From assembly GCA_013822735.1 (NCBI GenBank), contig PNKZ01000034.1, positions 1-38,396 of the forward strand: DNA of 38,396 nucleotides, given 5' to 3'. Of this stretch, positions 14,596 through 23,288 are shown piece after piece. The DNA is from Pirellula sp. Lineage in GTDB: Bacteria > Planctomycetota > Planctomycetia > Pirellulales > PNKZ01. Position numbers and translations under genes: made by a program. The notes under the pieces were generated by a model, which ran no database searches, had not been told where the DNA came from, and saw nothing but the letters and a program-made list of their open reading frames with translations. Numbering within the stretch: position 1 is the first letter of the stretch; the number at the start of each line of letters is the position of its first letter.

Positions 14596-16644
14596 ATGTT
14601 CAATAGTATCGAAAAGCTGATGGTGCTCGTCCCGGCGTTGCCCCTCGCGGCCACGTTCGTCACGGCGATCCTCGGCAAACGTTGGTTGAAAGAGCGCAGC
14701 CATTGGCCGGTGCTGATTTGCATCGGTGCGGCGTTTCTCGTGAGCCTCCGGCTACTTTCGCTCGTCGCGACCGAGAGCAACCAGCCCGGCGTGCGAGCGG
14801 TCGAACACACGGTGACGCTCGGCACTTGGGTCCTCGTGGAAGACGCCGCCAAGGTCGACGGCGCCGCTCGCGATTTCGTCGTCGACTTCACGCTCCGCTC
14901 CGATCCGCTTACGGCCATCATGCTCACGATGGTCACCTTCGTGGCCACGCTCGTCGTCGTCTACGCCTCGGGCTACATGCACGGCGACGCCGGCTATTGG
15001 CGGTTCTTCACCTACGTCGGTCTCTTCGTCTTCTCGATGACGATGCTCGTTTCCGTGAGCAACTTTCTCTTGCTCTACGTGTTCTGGGAAGCGGTCGGCG
15101 TTTGTAGCTATTTGCTGATCGGATTTTGGTTTGAAAAGCCCGAAGCGGCCGCGGCCGGCAAGAAGGCGTTTCTCGTCAATCGCATCGGCGACTTCGGCTT
15201 CGCAATCGGCATCTTCTTAATTTTCCTAACGTACGGCACGCTCAATTTTCACGACACTGCCGGTGTCCCGGGCGTGCTGGGCGCCACGCGGTTGGCAAGC
15301 AACGCCTATCTCGCCGGCGCTATCGGCACCGCGATTCCGCTGCTGCTTTTCGTCGGCGCGTGCGGCAAGAGCGCTCAGTTTCCGCTGCATGTCTGGTTGC
15401 CCGATGCGATGGAAGGCCCCACCCCCGTCAGCGCGCTCATCCACGCGGCGACGATGGTCACCGCCGGCGTCTATATGGTCACCCGTTGCACGCCGCTTTA
15501 CGCAGTGTCGGAAGTCGCGCTGATGACGGTCTCGACCGTCGGCGGTTTCACGGCGCTCTTGGCGGGCCTGATCGCGCTCACGCAGAACGATCTCAAGCGC
15601 GTGATGGCGTACTCCACCGTCAGCCAACTCGGTTACATGTTCCTCGGCCTCGGCACGGGCTCGCTCGCCGGCGTCACCGGCGGCATGTTCCACTTGTTCA
15701 CGCACGCCTTCTTCAAGGCCCTCTTGTTCCTCGGGGCCGGCAGCGTGATGCATGCCATGCATCATGTGATCGATATGCGTCGCTTCAGCGGCTTGCGGCA
15801 CATCATGCCCTGGACGCACAAGACGTTTTGGTTCGGCTGTTTGGCGCTAGCGGGCGTGTTTCCGTTCGCCGGCTTCTACAGCAAAGATATGATTCTCGGC
15901 GCCGTGCATGAGAAGGCCCACGGCCACATGAACCTCTACGCGGTTCTGTATTATTCCGGCCTCTTCACGGCGTTCCTTACGGCGTTTTACACCTTCCGTG
16001 CTTTGTTCCTCACGTTCTTCGGCCCCTTGCGCACGCCGCCGGAAGCCCATCACCCGCACGAATCGCCGCGCACGATGACGGTGCCGCTGATCATCCTCGC
16101 CGTGTGCGCCGTGTCGGTCGGCGCGTTCGTCGAACTGAGTCATGTTTACACGCTGCTCTGGCACACGCCTTCGCTTACGACCGGCGTCGTCGGCGCAACG
16201 GCCGCTCCGCTGCTTCAGGATCACCACGGTCTCGAGATGCATTTCGACGTCGCGGCTTTGAGTACCGTCGTTGCGGCGGCGGGCATCGGGTTGGCGGCGT
16301 TTATGTACCTCGGCAAACGTACCGAAGCGCAAACCATCGCCGAGCTCACGAGCACGCGCCGCGGTCTCTGGGGCTATCAGTTGTCGCTCAACAAGTTCTA
16401 CTTCGACGAGATCTATCAGGTCCTGTTTGTCCTGCCGCTCCGCGGCGTGGCGGCCTTGAGCTATCTCGTCGATCGCTACATTATCGACGCGCTCGTCAAC
16501 TTTGTGGGTTGGGTTCCGCGTGCCGTCGGCGGACTGCTCCGCTCGCTGCAAACCGGCATGGTGCAGTTCTATGCACTGGCGATGGTTCTCGGCATGCTCG
16601 TCCTGCTCGGCTCGCTCCGTCTCGCCGCAGTGTTCGGCAACTAA
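14596..16644 (+). CDS. nuoL: NADH-quinone oxidoreductase subunit L
   Basis: A 682-residue antiporter-like proton-pumping subunit at the distal end of the membrane arm. The core Proton_antipo_M region includes FWEAVGVCSYLLIGFWFEKPEAA, KSAQFPLHVWLPDAMEGPTPVSALIHAATMVTAGVYM and QNDLKRVMAYSTVSQLGYM, with the conserved Lys and His residues of the proton path. The C-terminal part contains the amphipathic lateral helix and a final transmembrane anchor near 655-677. Length is somewhat above the Escherichia coli protein (613). ATG 14596 has TTGGA directly upstream. It lies 60 bases after nuoK. Confidence 0.96.
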   Translation: MFNSIEKLMVLVPALPLAATFVTAILGKRWLKERSHWPVLICIGAAFLVSLRLLSLVATESNQPGVRAVEHTVTLGTWVLVEDAAKVDGAARDFVVDFTLRSDPLTAIMLTMVTFVATLVVVYASGYMHGDAGYWRFFTYVGLFVFSMTMLVSVSNFLLLYVFWEAVGVCSYLLIGFWFEKPEAAAAGKKAFLVNRIGDFGFAIGIFLIFLTYGTLNFHDTAGVPGVLGATRLASNAYLAGAIGTAIPLLLFVGACGKSAQFPLHVWLPDAMEGPTPVSALIHAATMVTAGVYMVTRCTPLYAVSEVALMTVSTVGGFTALLAGLIALTQNDLKRVMAYSTVSQLGYMFLGLGTGSLAGVTGGMFHLFTHAFFKALLFLGAGSVMHAMHHVIDMRRFSGLRHIMPWTHKTFWFGCLALAGVFPFAGFYSKDMILGAVHEKAHGHMNLYAVLYYSGLFTAFLTAFYTFRALFLTFFGPLRTPPEAHHPHESPRTMTVPLIILAVCAVSVGAFVELSHVYTLLWHTPSLTTGVVGATAAPLLQDHHGLEMHFDVAALSTVVAAAGIGLAAFMYLGKRTEAQTIAELTSTRRGLWGYQLSLNKFYFDEIYQVLFVLPLRGVAALSYLVDRYIIDALVNFVGWVPRAVGGLLRSLQTGMVQFYALAMVLGMLVLLGSLRLAAVFGN

Positions 16645-16689
16645 CCGTCATAAATCATAACTCCTAACTCATAATTTCCCGGGGTCTTC

Positions 16690-18492
16690 GTGAACGAACT
16701 GGTCGTCGCCATCTTGCTGCCGCTCATCGGCGTGGGGCTCATCTGGGCCTTGGCCGACGGAAGCCGCGTCGTCGCGCGCTGGATCGCGCTGGCCGTCTCG
16801 CTCGTCACGCTCTACTGGGCGGCCAAGTGCGTGCTGGCTAAGACGCTACCCTCATACAACATTCCTTGGTTCACTTCGACCGGCGTCGACATCCGCTTCA
16901 ACCTCGGACTCGACGGGCTCAGCCTCTGGATGTTCGCGCTGAGCGCCCTATTGTCCGTCACGGCAATTCTCGTCAGCTGGGAAGCGATCAAGGAGCGCGG
17001 CCCGCTCTTCTACTCGCTCCTGTTGATCCTCGAGTCCGGCATGCTCGGCGTATTCTCCGCGCGAGACGTCCTGCTTTTCTACGTCTTCTTCGAATTCACG
17101 CTCATTCCGCTCTTCTTCCTGATCGGCGTCTGGGGAAGCGAAGATCGTCGCTATGCCGCGGTGAAGTTCTTTCTCTTCACCCTCGCCGGCAGCATGCTTA
17201 CGTTTCTCGGCATGTTGGCCATCGTGCTACTGCATGCCGACAAAAATCCCGAACTCGGTATCACGTTCAGCATTCCGGAAATCACTGCCGGGCTGGCCAA
17301 GTATCCGCTTTCTGCCACGCAGCAGTTCTGGATTTTTCTGGCGCTCTTCGCCGGCTTTGCCGTGAAGGTGCCGCTGTTTCCTCTGCACACGTGGTTGCCG
17401 CTCGCGCACGTGCAGGCTCCCACGGCCGGCTCCGTGTTGCTGGCCGGCATCCTGCTGAAGATCGGTACCTACGGTTTCCTCCGCTTCAACATGGCGATGC
17501 TTCCGGTCGGCACGGTCACGTGCATGCCGTGGGTTCTCTGGCTCTCCGCCGGCGGCATTCTGTACGGCGCCTTCGTCGCGTTGGCGCAAAGCGACGTCAA
17601 GCGCCTCATCGCCTATTCGTCGGTGAGCCACTTGGGTTACTGCATGCTCGGCCTATTCGCCTTGAACCCGCTCGGCATGCAAGGGGGCGTGTTGCAAATG
17701 ATCAATCACGGCATCAGCACCGGCGGCCTGTTTGCCACGTTCGGCATGATTTACGAACGATATCACACCCGTGAAATCCGCGAACTCGGCGGCCTTGCCC
17801 GACGCATTCCGTTGCTGTCGCTGTTCATGCTGTTGTTTACCTTCTCCAGCATCGGCCTGCCCGGCATGAACGGTTTCGCCGGCGAGTTCTTGATTCTGCT
17901 CGGGATGTTCCAGCGCGGCTATGCTCAGGCTCCCGCCTTCTATCAATGGCAATGGACCGCGATTGCCGTGCTCGCCGTCTTCGGCGTCGTGCTCGGTGCT
18001 TGGTACATGCTCTGGCTCTACCAACGCGTGTTTTTCGGCCCGCTCAAAGAGCCGGCAGATCACGGTGCCGATGATCACGGCGCCCACGACCATGCGGCCG
18101 CCGATGCGCACGCCGCTCACGGCCACGATGCGCATGGTCATGACGCCCATGGCCACGATGCTTCCGGGCACGACGACCACGGTCACGGCGTCGCCGCTCT
18201 TCCGCCGTCGTCGGTGCGCGACATGAACGCGCGCGAATTCTGGGCCTTGGCTCCGCTCGTGGTGCTCGTGTTTTGGATCGGCGTCTTCCCGCAAACTTTC
18301 TTAGCGCCGATGCAGGCCGACATCAATGCAGTGTCGACGACCGTCGAATCCGCCTACGCCGCGCATGAGTGGCCGGTGAAGGATTCCGCCGTCGTCGCCG
18401 GTTCCCTCCCTTCCCCGTCCGTCGCCCAACCGCAGCCGGCCGCGCTCGATGCCGTCGCCGCCGAGACTTTGGAGTTTGCCCGTGTCGAGTGA
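16690..18492 (+). CDS. nuoM: NADH-quinone oxidoreductase subunit M with His-rich loop
   Basis: A 600-residue antiporter-like proton-pumping subunit. Family motifs include FNLGLDGLSLWM, FYVFFEFTLIPLFFLIGVWG, KVPLFPLHTWLPLAHVQAPTAGSVLLAG and QSDVKRLIAYSSVSHLGYC. The start is GTG 16690, with GGGG before it. Between GPLKEPAD and the last helices (ALAPLVVLVFWIGVFP) lies a 43-residue insertion, residues 458-500, holding 14 His with many Asp and Gly in a HGHDA-like repeat. The DNA shows the same as a 30-base direct repeat (GGCCACGATGC at 18121 and 18151). A C-terminal tail of about 55 residues is Ala- and Val-rich. The gene overlaps nuoN by 11 bases. Confidence 0.96.
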   Translation: MNELVVAILLPLIGVGLIWALADGSRVVARWIALAVSLVTLYWAAKCVLAKTLPSYNIPWFTSTGVDIRFNLGLDGLSLWMFALSALLSVTAILVSWEAIKERGPLFYSLLLILESGMLGVFSARDVLLFYVFFEFTLIPLFFLIGVWGSEDRRYAAVKFFLFTLAGSMLTFLGMLAIVLLHADKNPELGITFSIPEITAGLAKYPLSATQQFWIFLALFAGFAVKVPLFPLHTWLPLAHVQAPTAGSVLLAGILLKIGTYGFLRFNMAMLPVGTVTCMPWVLWLSAGGILYGAFVALAQSDVKRLIAYSSVSHLGYCMLGLFALNPLGMQGGVLQMINHGISTGGLFATFGMIYERYHTREIRELGGLARRIPLLSLFMLLFTFSSIGLPGMNGFAGEFLILLGMFQRGYAQAPAFYQWQWTAIAVLAVFGVVLGAWYMLWLYQRVFFGPLKEPADHGADDHGAHDHAAADAHAAHGHDAHGHDAHGHDASGHDDHGHGVAALPPSSVRDMNAREFWALAPLVVLVFWIGVFPQTFLAPMQADINAVSTTVESAYAAHEWPVKDSAVVAGSLPSPSVAQPQPAALDAVAAETLEFARVE

Positions 18493-20065
18493 TACCGTAT
18501 CCATTCTCCTCCCCGAGCTGATTGTCGTTCTCACGGCGACGTTCATCTACGTCGCCGGTGCGTTCCTGCCGGGCAAGAAGTTCTGGGGCGCGCTGGCCTT
18601 GGTCGGCGTCGCCGCCGCGGGCTTCGTGCTGGCCGGGCAGTCGGAAAAGGCCGCCGCCGTCGTCGCCGCGAATGAAGCAGGCCCGTTGGCCGTCGATCTT
18701 ATGGGCCGCTACGTTCGCGGGCTTGCGCTCTTGGTCGGAGCAATTTTCGTGCTGGCCGCCGCTCGTCCGCAGAACGAATCGCTCATTCCGGAATACGTCG
18801 GCACGGTTCTTATGGCGGTCGCCGGGCTGATGTTGGTCGGGGGTGCGCGTGAGCTGACTTTGCTCTTCCTCGGCTTGGAACTCATCTCCATTCCGACGTA
18901 CATCTTGCTCTACCTCGGGCGTCGCGACGGCGCGAGCGCCGAATCGGCCGCGAAGTATTTCTTCCTCAGCGTGCTTTCCTCCGCGATCACGCTCTACGGC
19001 TTCAGCTATCTCTACGGCGTCGGCGGTTCCACGCGGCTCGACATCATCCAGGCCGCCATGGCGAAAGCGCTAGTCACTCCGGCGACGACCGGGGCGCTCT
19101 TTGCCCAATTGGCCCTGGTTTTGGTTTTCGCCGGCCTCGGCTTCAAGATCGCCGCGGTGCCGTTTCACTTTTATGCGCCCGACGTTTATCAAGGCACGAC
19201 CCACACCAACGCGGGACTCTTGGCCGTGCTTCCCAAGATCGCGGGCATCGCCGCTTTGGTGCGCATCGCGTCGATCGCGATGCCGGGGGTCGAAGAAACC
19301 GGTCTACGCGTGACGATGATCCTCGCCCTGCTCACCATGACGCTCGGTAACGTCGTGGCCCTCTGGCAAGACAATATCCGTCGGATGCTGGCCTATTCGT
19401 CGATTGCCCACGCCGGCTACATGCTCGTCGGCCTCGCGGTCGACTTTGCGGCGCACAAAAGCGACGACCCGGCGTTGCAGGACGTCGACGGCATCGGCGC
19501 GGCGCTCTTCTACGTCGCCGTCTATTCGTTGGCGACTGCAGGATCGTTCGCCGCCTTCGCCTACCTCGGCAGCCGCGACAAGCAAGTCGACACGATCGAC
19601 GACCTCGCCGGCGTCGGCGGCAAGTTTCCGGCCGTCGCGTTGGCCATTGCGGTGTTCATGTTCAGCCTGACCGGTCTTCCTCCCTTGGCCGGATTTTGGG
19701 GTAAGTTTGCCCTTTTCTCCGGCGCAGTGAAAGTTGGACTTGCCGGCGCCGAGTCGGTGAAGCTCTCCAGTTGGTTCATCGTGTTGTCGATCGTCGGCGT
19801 GCTGAACGCGGCGGTATCCGCGGCGTACTATTTGCGAATCATCGGCGTGATGTACTTCCGCGAGTCGTCGACTTCGGCCGCGCGCGGCGAAGGTGGATCC
19901 GGCGCACGTTTGGCTGCTTTCTCGTGTGCGCTGCTGGTGATTGCCGTCGGCCTCGCACCAAGCCGGTTGTCGCAAGATTCGCAGGATGCGGCGACTTCCG
20001 CCCGTGCGCCGGCGAAGGTGAGCGCAGCCGTTGCCGCCGTCGCGCAAGTCGGCGACGCACGATAG
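18482..20065 (+). CDS. nuoN: NADH-quinone oxidoreductase subunit N
   Basis: A 527-residue antiporter-like proton-pumping subunit, last gene of the operon. The core shows YFFLSVLSSAITLYGFSYLYG, FKIAAVPFHFYAPDVYQGTTHTNAGLLAVLPK and QDNIRRMLAYSSIAHAGYM, typical of NuoN. GTG 18482 is chosen because GGAG at 18471-18474 is seven bases upstream and the first helix (TVSILLPELIVVLTATFIYVAG) follows at once; an upstream ATG at 18449 would add 11 residues and lies deeper in nuoM. The C-terminal 50 residues are Ala-, Ser- and Gln-rich and not conserved. No terminator is obvious in the 53 bases to the next gene. Confidence 0.96.
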   Translation: MSSDTVSILLPELIVVLTATFIYVAGAFLPGKKFWGALALVGVAAAGFVLAGQSEKAAAVVAANEAGPLAVDLMGRYVRGLALLVGAIFVLAAARPQNESLIPEYVGTVLMAVAGLMLVGGARELTLLFLGLELISIPTYILLYLGRRDGASAESAAKYFFLSVLSSAITLYGFSYLYGVGGSTRLDIIQAAMAKALVTPATTGALFAQLALVLVFAGLGFKIAAVPFHFYAPDVYQGTTHTNAGLLAVLPKIAGIAALVRIASIAMPGVEETGLRVTMILALLTMTLGNVVALWQDNIRRMLAYSSIAHAGYMLVGLAVDFAAHKSDDPALQDVDGIGAALFYVAVYSLATAGSFAAFAYLGSRDKQVDTIDDLAGVGGKFPAVALAIAVFMFSLTGLPPLAGFWGKFALFSGAVKVGLAGAESVKLSSWFIVLSIVGVLNAAVSAAYYLRIIGVMYFRESSTSAARGEGGSGARLAAFSCALLVIAVGLAPSRLSQDSQDAATSARAPAKVSAAVAAVAQVGDAR

Positions 20066-20118
20066 TAGCGGGCGGATTCTTTCGCGCATCGGCCGGTCTT
20101 GAGGCGTAAACTGAATCC

Positions 20119-21579
20119 ATGCCTCCACGTCCAGGAATTGCGGAACTTGCTCGTTTACTAGCCGCCGTCGCCGACCCGCTCTATGTCGTCGACGAGCGTC
20201 GACGCCTTGTTTACGTCAACGAAGCTTGTGGTCGCTGGCTGAATTGCAAGCCGGAAGAGTTGCTCGGCCGCGAATGTCGTTACGCCCCGGCAGAGTCGAC
20301 CGATGTTTTGAATGCCCTGGCGACGAGCCTTTGTCCGCCGCCGGCGGCGTTTGCCGGCGAGCAGATCACCGCGGAGATCGTTCCCCCGCGAGAAGATTCC
20401 GATGCCGGGTGCGCGCCGCGTCGTGCGATGTTCCTGCCGTGGCGTCTGTCCGCTCCGGATACGTTTGTCGTCGCCGTGTGGCTTCCGCCGTCGGAGATAA
20501 TGGAGCGCGACGCCGCGCTCCGAAGCACGACTGCCGAAGAAGCGACGAAGCTGCACGCTCTCACGGCGCGGCTCCGTCGTGAGGCGGCCGGCCGTTATGC
20601 GCTCGATCGGCTCGTCGGCGTCGGACCAAGCATGCAGCGGATTCGGGCCCAGATCGGCGTCGCCGCGGCTTGTTCGGCGCCGCTGTCGATCGTCGGACGG
20701 CCCGGCACCGGTCGCTCGCGCATTGCAAGGGCCGTGCATTACGCGCAGGCGGCGTCCGCGACTAAAGCAACGGGCTCCGCAGAGGCGTTTCCGCTGGTGC
20801 CGCTCGAGTCGGGGGTGTTGAACGCCGAACTCCTGCAAAGCACCATTCGGGGCATGATCCGCGCCGCCCGAAGTGCCGGACGGCCCTCCGGCGGAACATT
20901 GCTCTTAGCCGATGCGGATTTGTTGCCGACCGACGCCCAGGCCGAGTTGGCGGGCTTCCTCAAGCTCGTCGAACTTCCGCTGCGCATCATGACCACAAGC
21001 GCCGTTTCGTTGGAGCGACACGCCGAGGTCGGCCGCTTTCGTGCGGATCTCGCGGCTTGGCTTGCGGTCATGGTGATCGAAGTGCCTCCCCTCGCTTCGC
21101 GGCCGGAAGACATCGCTCCTTTAGCACAGTACTTCGTGGAAGAGCAGAACGCCGCGGGCGACAGACAAATCGGCGGCTTCGCTTCGGACGCGCTCGATCG
21201 ACTCGCGGCGTATGCGTGGCCGGGCGAGACGGTCGAACTGGCCGAAGTCGTACGCGCCGCGTATGCGCGTGCGGAGGGGCCTTTGATCAATGCCGCCGAT
21301 CTTCCCGCCCGGCTCGCGTACGCCGACGACGCGCAGCGATACGCTCCCGCGCCGCCCGAGGCGATCGACCTCGATCAGTTTCTCGGCGATATGGAACGCG
21401 AGCTTCTGCAGCGGGCCCTCGCTCAAGCGAAGGGGAACAAGACGACGGCCGCGCGGCTGCTCGGACTCTCGCGTCCGCGTCTCTATCGGCGGCTCGTACA
21501 GTTGGGCTTGGAATCCGAGGCGATCGTCTTTGAAGAAGTGGAACCGACCGAAAGCGACGGCGAAAGCCCTAAATCCTAG
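20119..21579 (+). CDS. Degenerate NtrC-like regulator (PAS, AAA+-like, Fis HTH)
   Basis: A 486-residue regulator. An N-terminal PAS domain (about 10-125; PLYVVDERRRLVYVNEACGRWL) is followed by an AAA+ module related to sigma54 activators (about 163-400) and a Fis-type helix-turn-helix (about 427-464; GNKTTAARLLGLSRPRLYRRLVQLGL). The AAA+ module is altered. Walker A reads GRPGTGRS (193-200), with Arg for the catalytic Lys. The Walker B region reads GGTLLLADADLL instead of GGTLFLDEI. The GAFTGA loop that contacts sigma54 is not found. The later motifs VPPLASRPEDIAPLAQYF and LAAYAWPGETVELAEVV still match the family. It therefore probably binds DNA and senses a signal but may not hydrolyse ATP or activate sigma54 promoters. 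It lies 53 bases after nuoN on the same strand. Confidence 0.8.
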   Translation: MPPRPGIAELARLLAAVADPLYVVDERRRLVYVNEACGRWLNCKPEELLGRECRYAPAESTDVLNALATSLCPPPAAFAGEQITAEIVPPREDSDAGCAPRRAMFLPWRLSAPDTFVVAVWLPPSEIMERDAALRSTTAEEATKLHALTARLRREAAGRYALDRLVGVGPSMQRIRAQIGVAAACSAPLSIVGRPGTGRSRIARAVHYAQAASATKATGSAEAFPLVPLESGVLNAELLQSTIRGMIRAARSAGRPSGGTLLLADADLLPTDAQAELAGFLKLVELPLRIMTTSAVSLERHAEVGRFRADLAAWLAVMVIEVPPLASRPEDIAPLAQYFVEEQNAAGDRQIGGFASDALDRLAAYAWPGETVELAEVVRAAYARAEGPLINAADLPARLAYADDAQRYAPAPPEAIDLDQFLGDMERELLQRALAQAKGNKTTAARLLGLSRPRLYRRLVQLGLESEAIVFEEVEPTESDGESPKS

Positions 21580-21674
21580 CGATTCGTAAGCCGCGGCCGG
21601 CTAAGTCGGCCCTGGCGACCGACGTGTGTTCCGCCTAGAATCACCGGTTCGCAGATTGTTGTGGGAGGCTTTGT

Positions 21675-22166
21675 ATGCCGCTGCCGTCGCTCATGGTTTA
21701 TGAACGGACGGGGGCGTGGGCTCGAGCGATCACGCGAGAGGTCGTTAGGGCCGGTTTCGCGCCGGTTCCGAGAGTTCTCGAGTGCCGTTCGTCGGCCGAG
21801 TGCCGAAGCTTTTTCTCCGGTGCTGCCGGCGCCGGGGAAGCGTCTCGGGCGATGTTCGTCGTCGAATCCGACCCCGACGACGCGAGCGACGTCTGCGAAC
21901 TTTTGCACGACCATCAGCGACGACTTCCTCGCGTGCCGAGAATCGTCGTCGGTGTGCCGTCGAACGTCGATTACGAACCGCTGTACCGTGAGTGGGGGGC
22001 CTTGGCGATGTTGACTTCGCCTCGCGCCCTGCAACCGCTCGTCGACGTATACCGCCGTTATTGCGAGTTGCCGCCGACGATCTCATCCGCCGCCGATTCC
22101 GAAGAACCGCGATCCCTTACCGAACAGTTCCAGGCGACCCTCCCTTGGGGTCGCGTCACTCGCTAA
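21675..22166 (+). CDS. Hypothetical protein, possible degenerate receiver-like fold
   Basis: A 163-residue cytoplasmic protein I do not recognise. GGGAGG lies eight bases before ATG 21675, so the start is well supported. The segment AMFVVESDPDDASDVCELLHDH, then RIVVGVPSNVD, reads like alternating beta strands and helices of a receiver or Rossmann-type domain, but no phosphorylation triad is clear. No signal peptide, membrane helix or metal motif is seen. It sits between the degenerate NtrC-like regulator and the Mrp ATPase on the same strand, 95 bases after the former and 22 before the latter. A partner role for the regulator is possible but unproven. A TAGAAT hexamer near 21636 could be a promoter element. 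Confidence 0.6.
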   Translation: MPLPSLMVYERTGAWARAITREVVRAGFAPVPRVLECRSSAECRSFFSGAAGAGEASRAMFVVESDPDDASDVCELLHDHQRRLPRVPRIVVGVPSNVDYEPLYREWGALAMLTSPRALQPLVDVYRRYCELPPTISSAADSEEPRSLTEQFQATLPWGRVTR

Positions 22167-22188
22167 CCCCTTCGTCAATTACATATTC

Positions 22189-23271
22189 ATGAGTTCCGCT
22201 CCTTCCTCCGCCGACGTTCTGGCCGCCTTGGCCGACTTTCAAGATCCCGAAACCGGCCGCAACGCCGTGCAACAAGGACAGATTCGCGACGTCGAGGCCT
22301 CGGCCGACGGCGTGCGACTGACGCTTGCCCTTACCACACATTCTTCGCCGTTGCGCGCCGAAACTCAGCGCGAGTTGGAGCAGGTGCTGCGCGCCAAGTT
22401 TCCCGCGCTCGGCAACGTTGAAATCCGTTCCGCCGTGCACGAGCGTCCGCCGGTTCCCATGGGAGAAATCGGGCTCTTGACCAAGAGCGTGATTGCGGTC
22501 GGTAGCGGCAAGGGAGGCGTCGGCAAGAGCACGATCGCCGCGGGCATCGCTTACGGGCTGTTGCGAGCCGGTTGCAAGGTCGGCATTCTCGATGCCGACA
22601 TCTACGGCCCCAGCATTCCGCATTTGCTCGGCCTGCGCGGCCGCGCCGACATCACCGAAGACAAAAAGATCCGGCCGTACGATCTCGACGGACTCAAGGT
22701 CATGTCGGTCGGCTTCATGGTCGACCCCGATCAACCGGTGATCTTGCGCGGCCCGATGTTGCACGGCGCCATATCGCAAATGCTCCGCGATACGGCCTGG
22801 GGCCCGCTCGATTACCTCATTATCGACATGCCTCCCGGCACCGGCGATATCGCGCTATCGCTCTCGCAAATTTTGCCGCTTACGGGCGCCGTCGTCGTTT
22901 GCACGCCGCAAGACGTTGCGCTGCTCGATGCCGTGAAGGCCATCGCCATGTTCCGCCGCGTCAACATCCCGGTGCTCGGGATGGTGGAAAACATGAGCTA
23001 CTTCCTCTGCCCTGACAACGGCAAGCGATACGACATTTTCGGCAGCGGCGGCGCACAGCGCAAGGCGGCGGAACTGAACGTGCCGTTCCTCGGCGAAGTG
23101 CCGATCAACATTCAGATTCGCGTGAACGGCGACGAAGGAAAGCTCGCGGGCAACTTCAGCAACACGGAAACCGCACCGTATTTTGAAGGCGTCGTCGCGG
23201 CCCTGGCGCGACAACTTCGCCAGACGATGCGGACGACGAAGCCGCTGCCGACGTTGAGCATCATGAAGTAA
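22189..23271 (+). CDS. mrp: Mrp/NBP35-family P-loop ATPase (Fe-S carrier), ApbC/Ind1-like
   Basis: A 360-residue protein with an N-terminal MIP18-like domain (about 8-85) and a Mrp P-loop ATPase domain (about 98-350). The deviant Walker A reads GSGKGGVGKST (105-115), followed by ILDADIYGPSIPHLLG and IIDMPPGTGD. The family carries and delivers 4Fe-4S clusters, and its mitochondrial relative Ind1/NUBPL is dedicated to complex I. The cluster-bridging CxxC near the C-terminus is changed here: the motif reads SYFLCPDNGKRYDIFG, so Cys274 is kept and the second Cys is Asn277. Its place about 2.1 kb after nuoN on the same strand makes a complex I role attractive but unproven. No ribosome-binding site is evident before ATG 22189. 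Confidence 0.92.
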   Translation: MSSAPSSADVLAALADFQDPETGRNAVQQGQIRDVEASADGVRLTLALTTHSSPLRAETQRELEQVLRAKFPALGNVEIRSAVHERPPVPMGEIGLLTKSVIAVGSGKGGVGKSTIAAGIAYGLLRAGCKVGILDADIYGPSIPHLLGLRGRADITEDKKIRPYDLDGLKVMSVGFMVDPDQPVILRGPMLHGAISQMLRDTAWGPLDYLIIDMPPGTGDIALSLSQILPLTGAVVVCTPQDVALLDAVKAIAMFRRVNIPVLGMVENMSYFLCPDNGKRYDIFGSGGAQRKAAELNVPFLGEVPINIQIRVNGDEGKLAGNFSNTETAPYFEGVVAALARQLRQTMRTTKPLPTLSIMK

Positions 23272-23288
23272 ACGGGGGTCGGTTCGCC

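Noticed and set aside
18061-18190. His-rich repeat in nuoM as a frameshift artefact
   Set aside because: The frame is continuous into the conserved C-terminal helices, and the repeat has a clean 30-base period.
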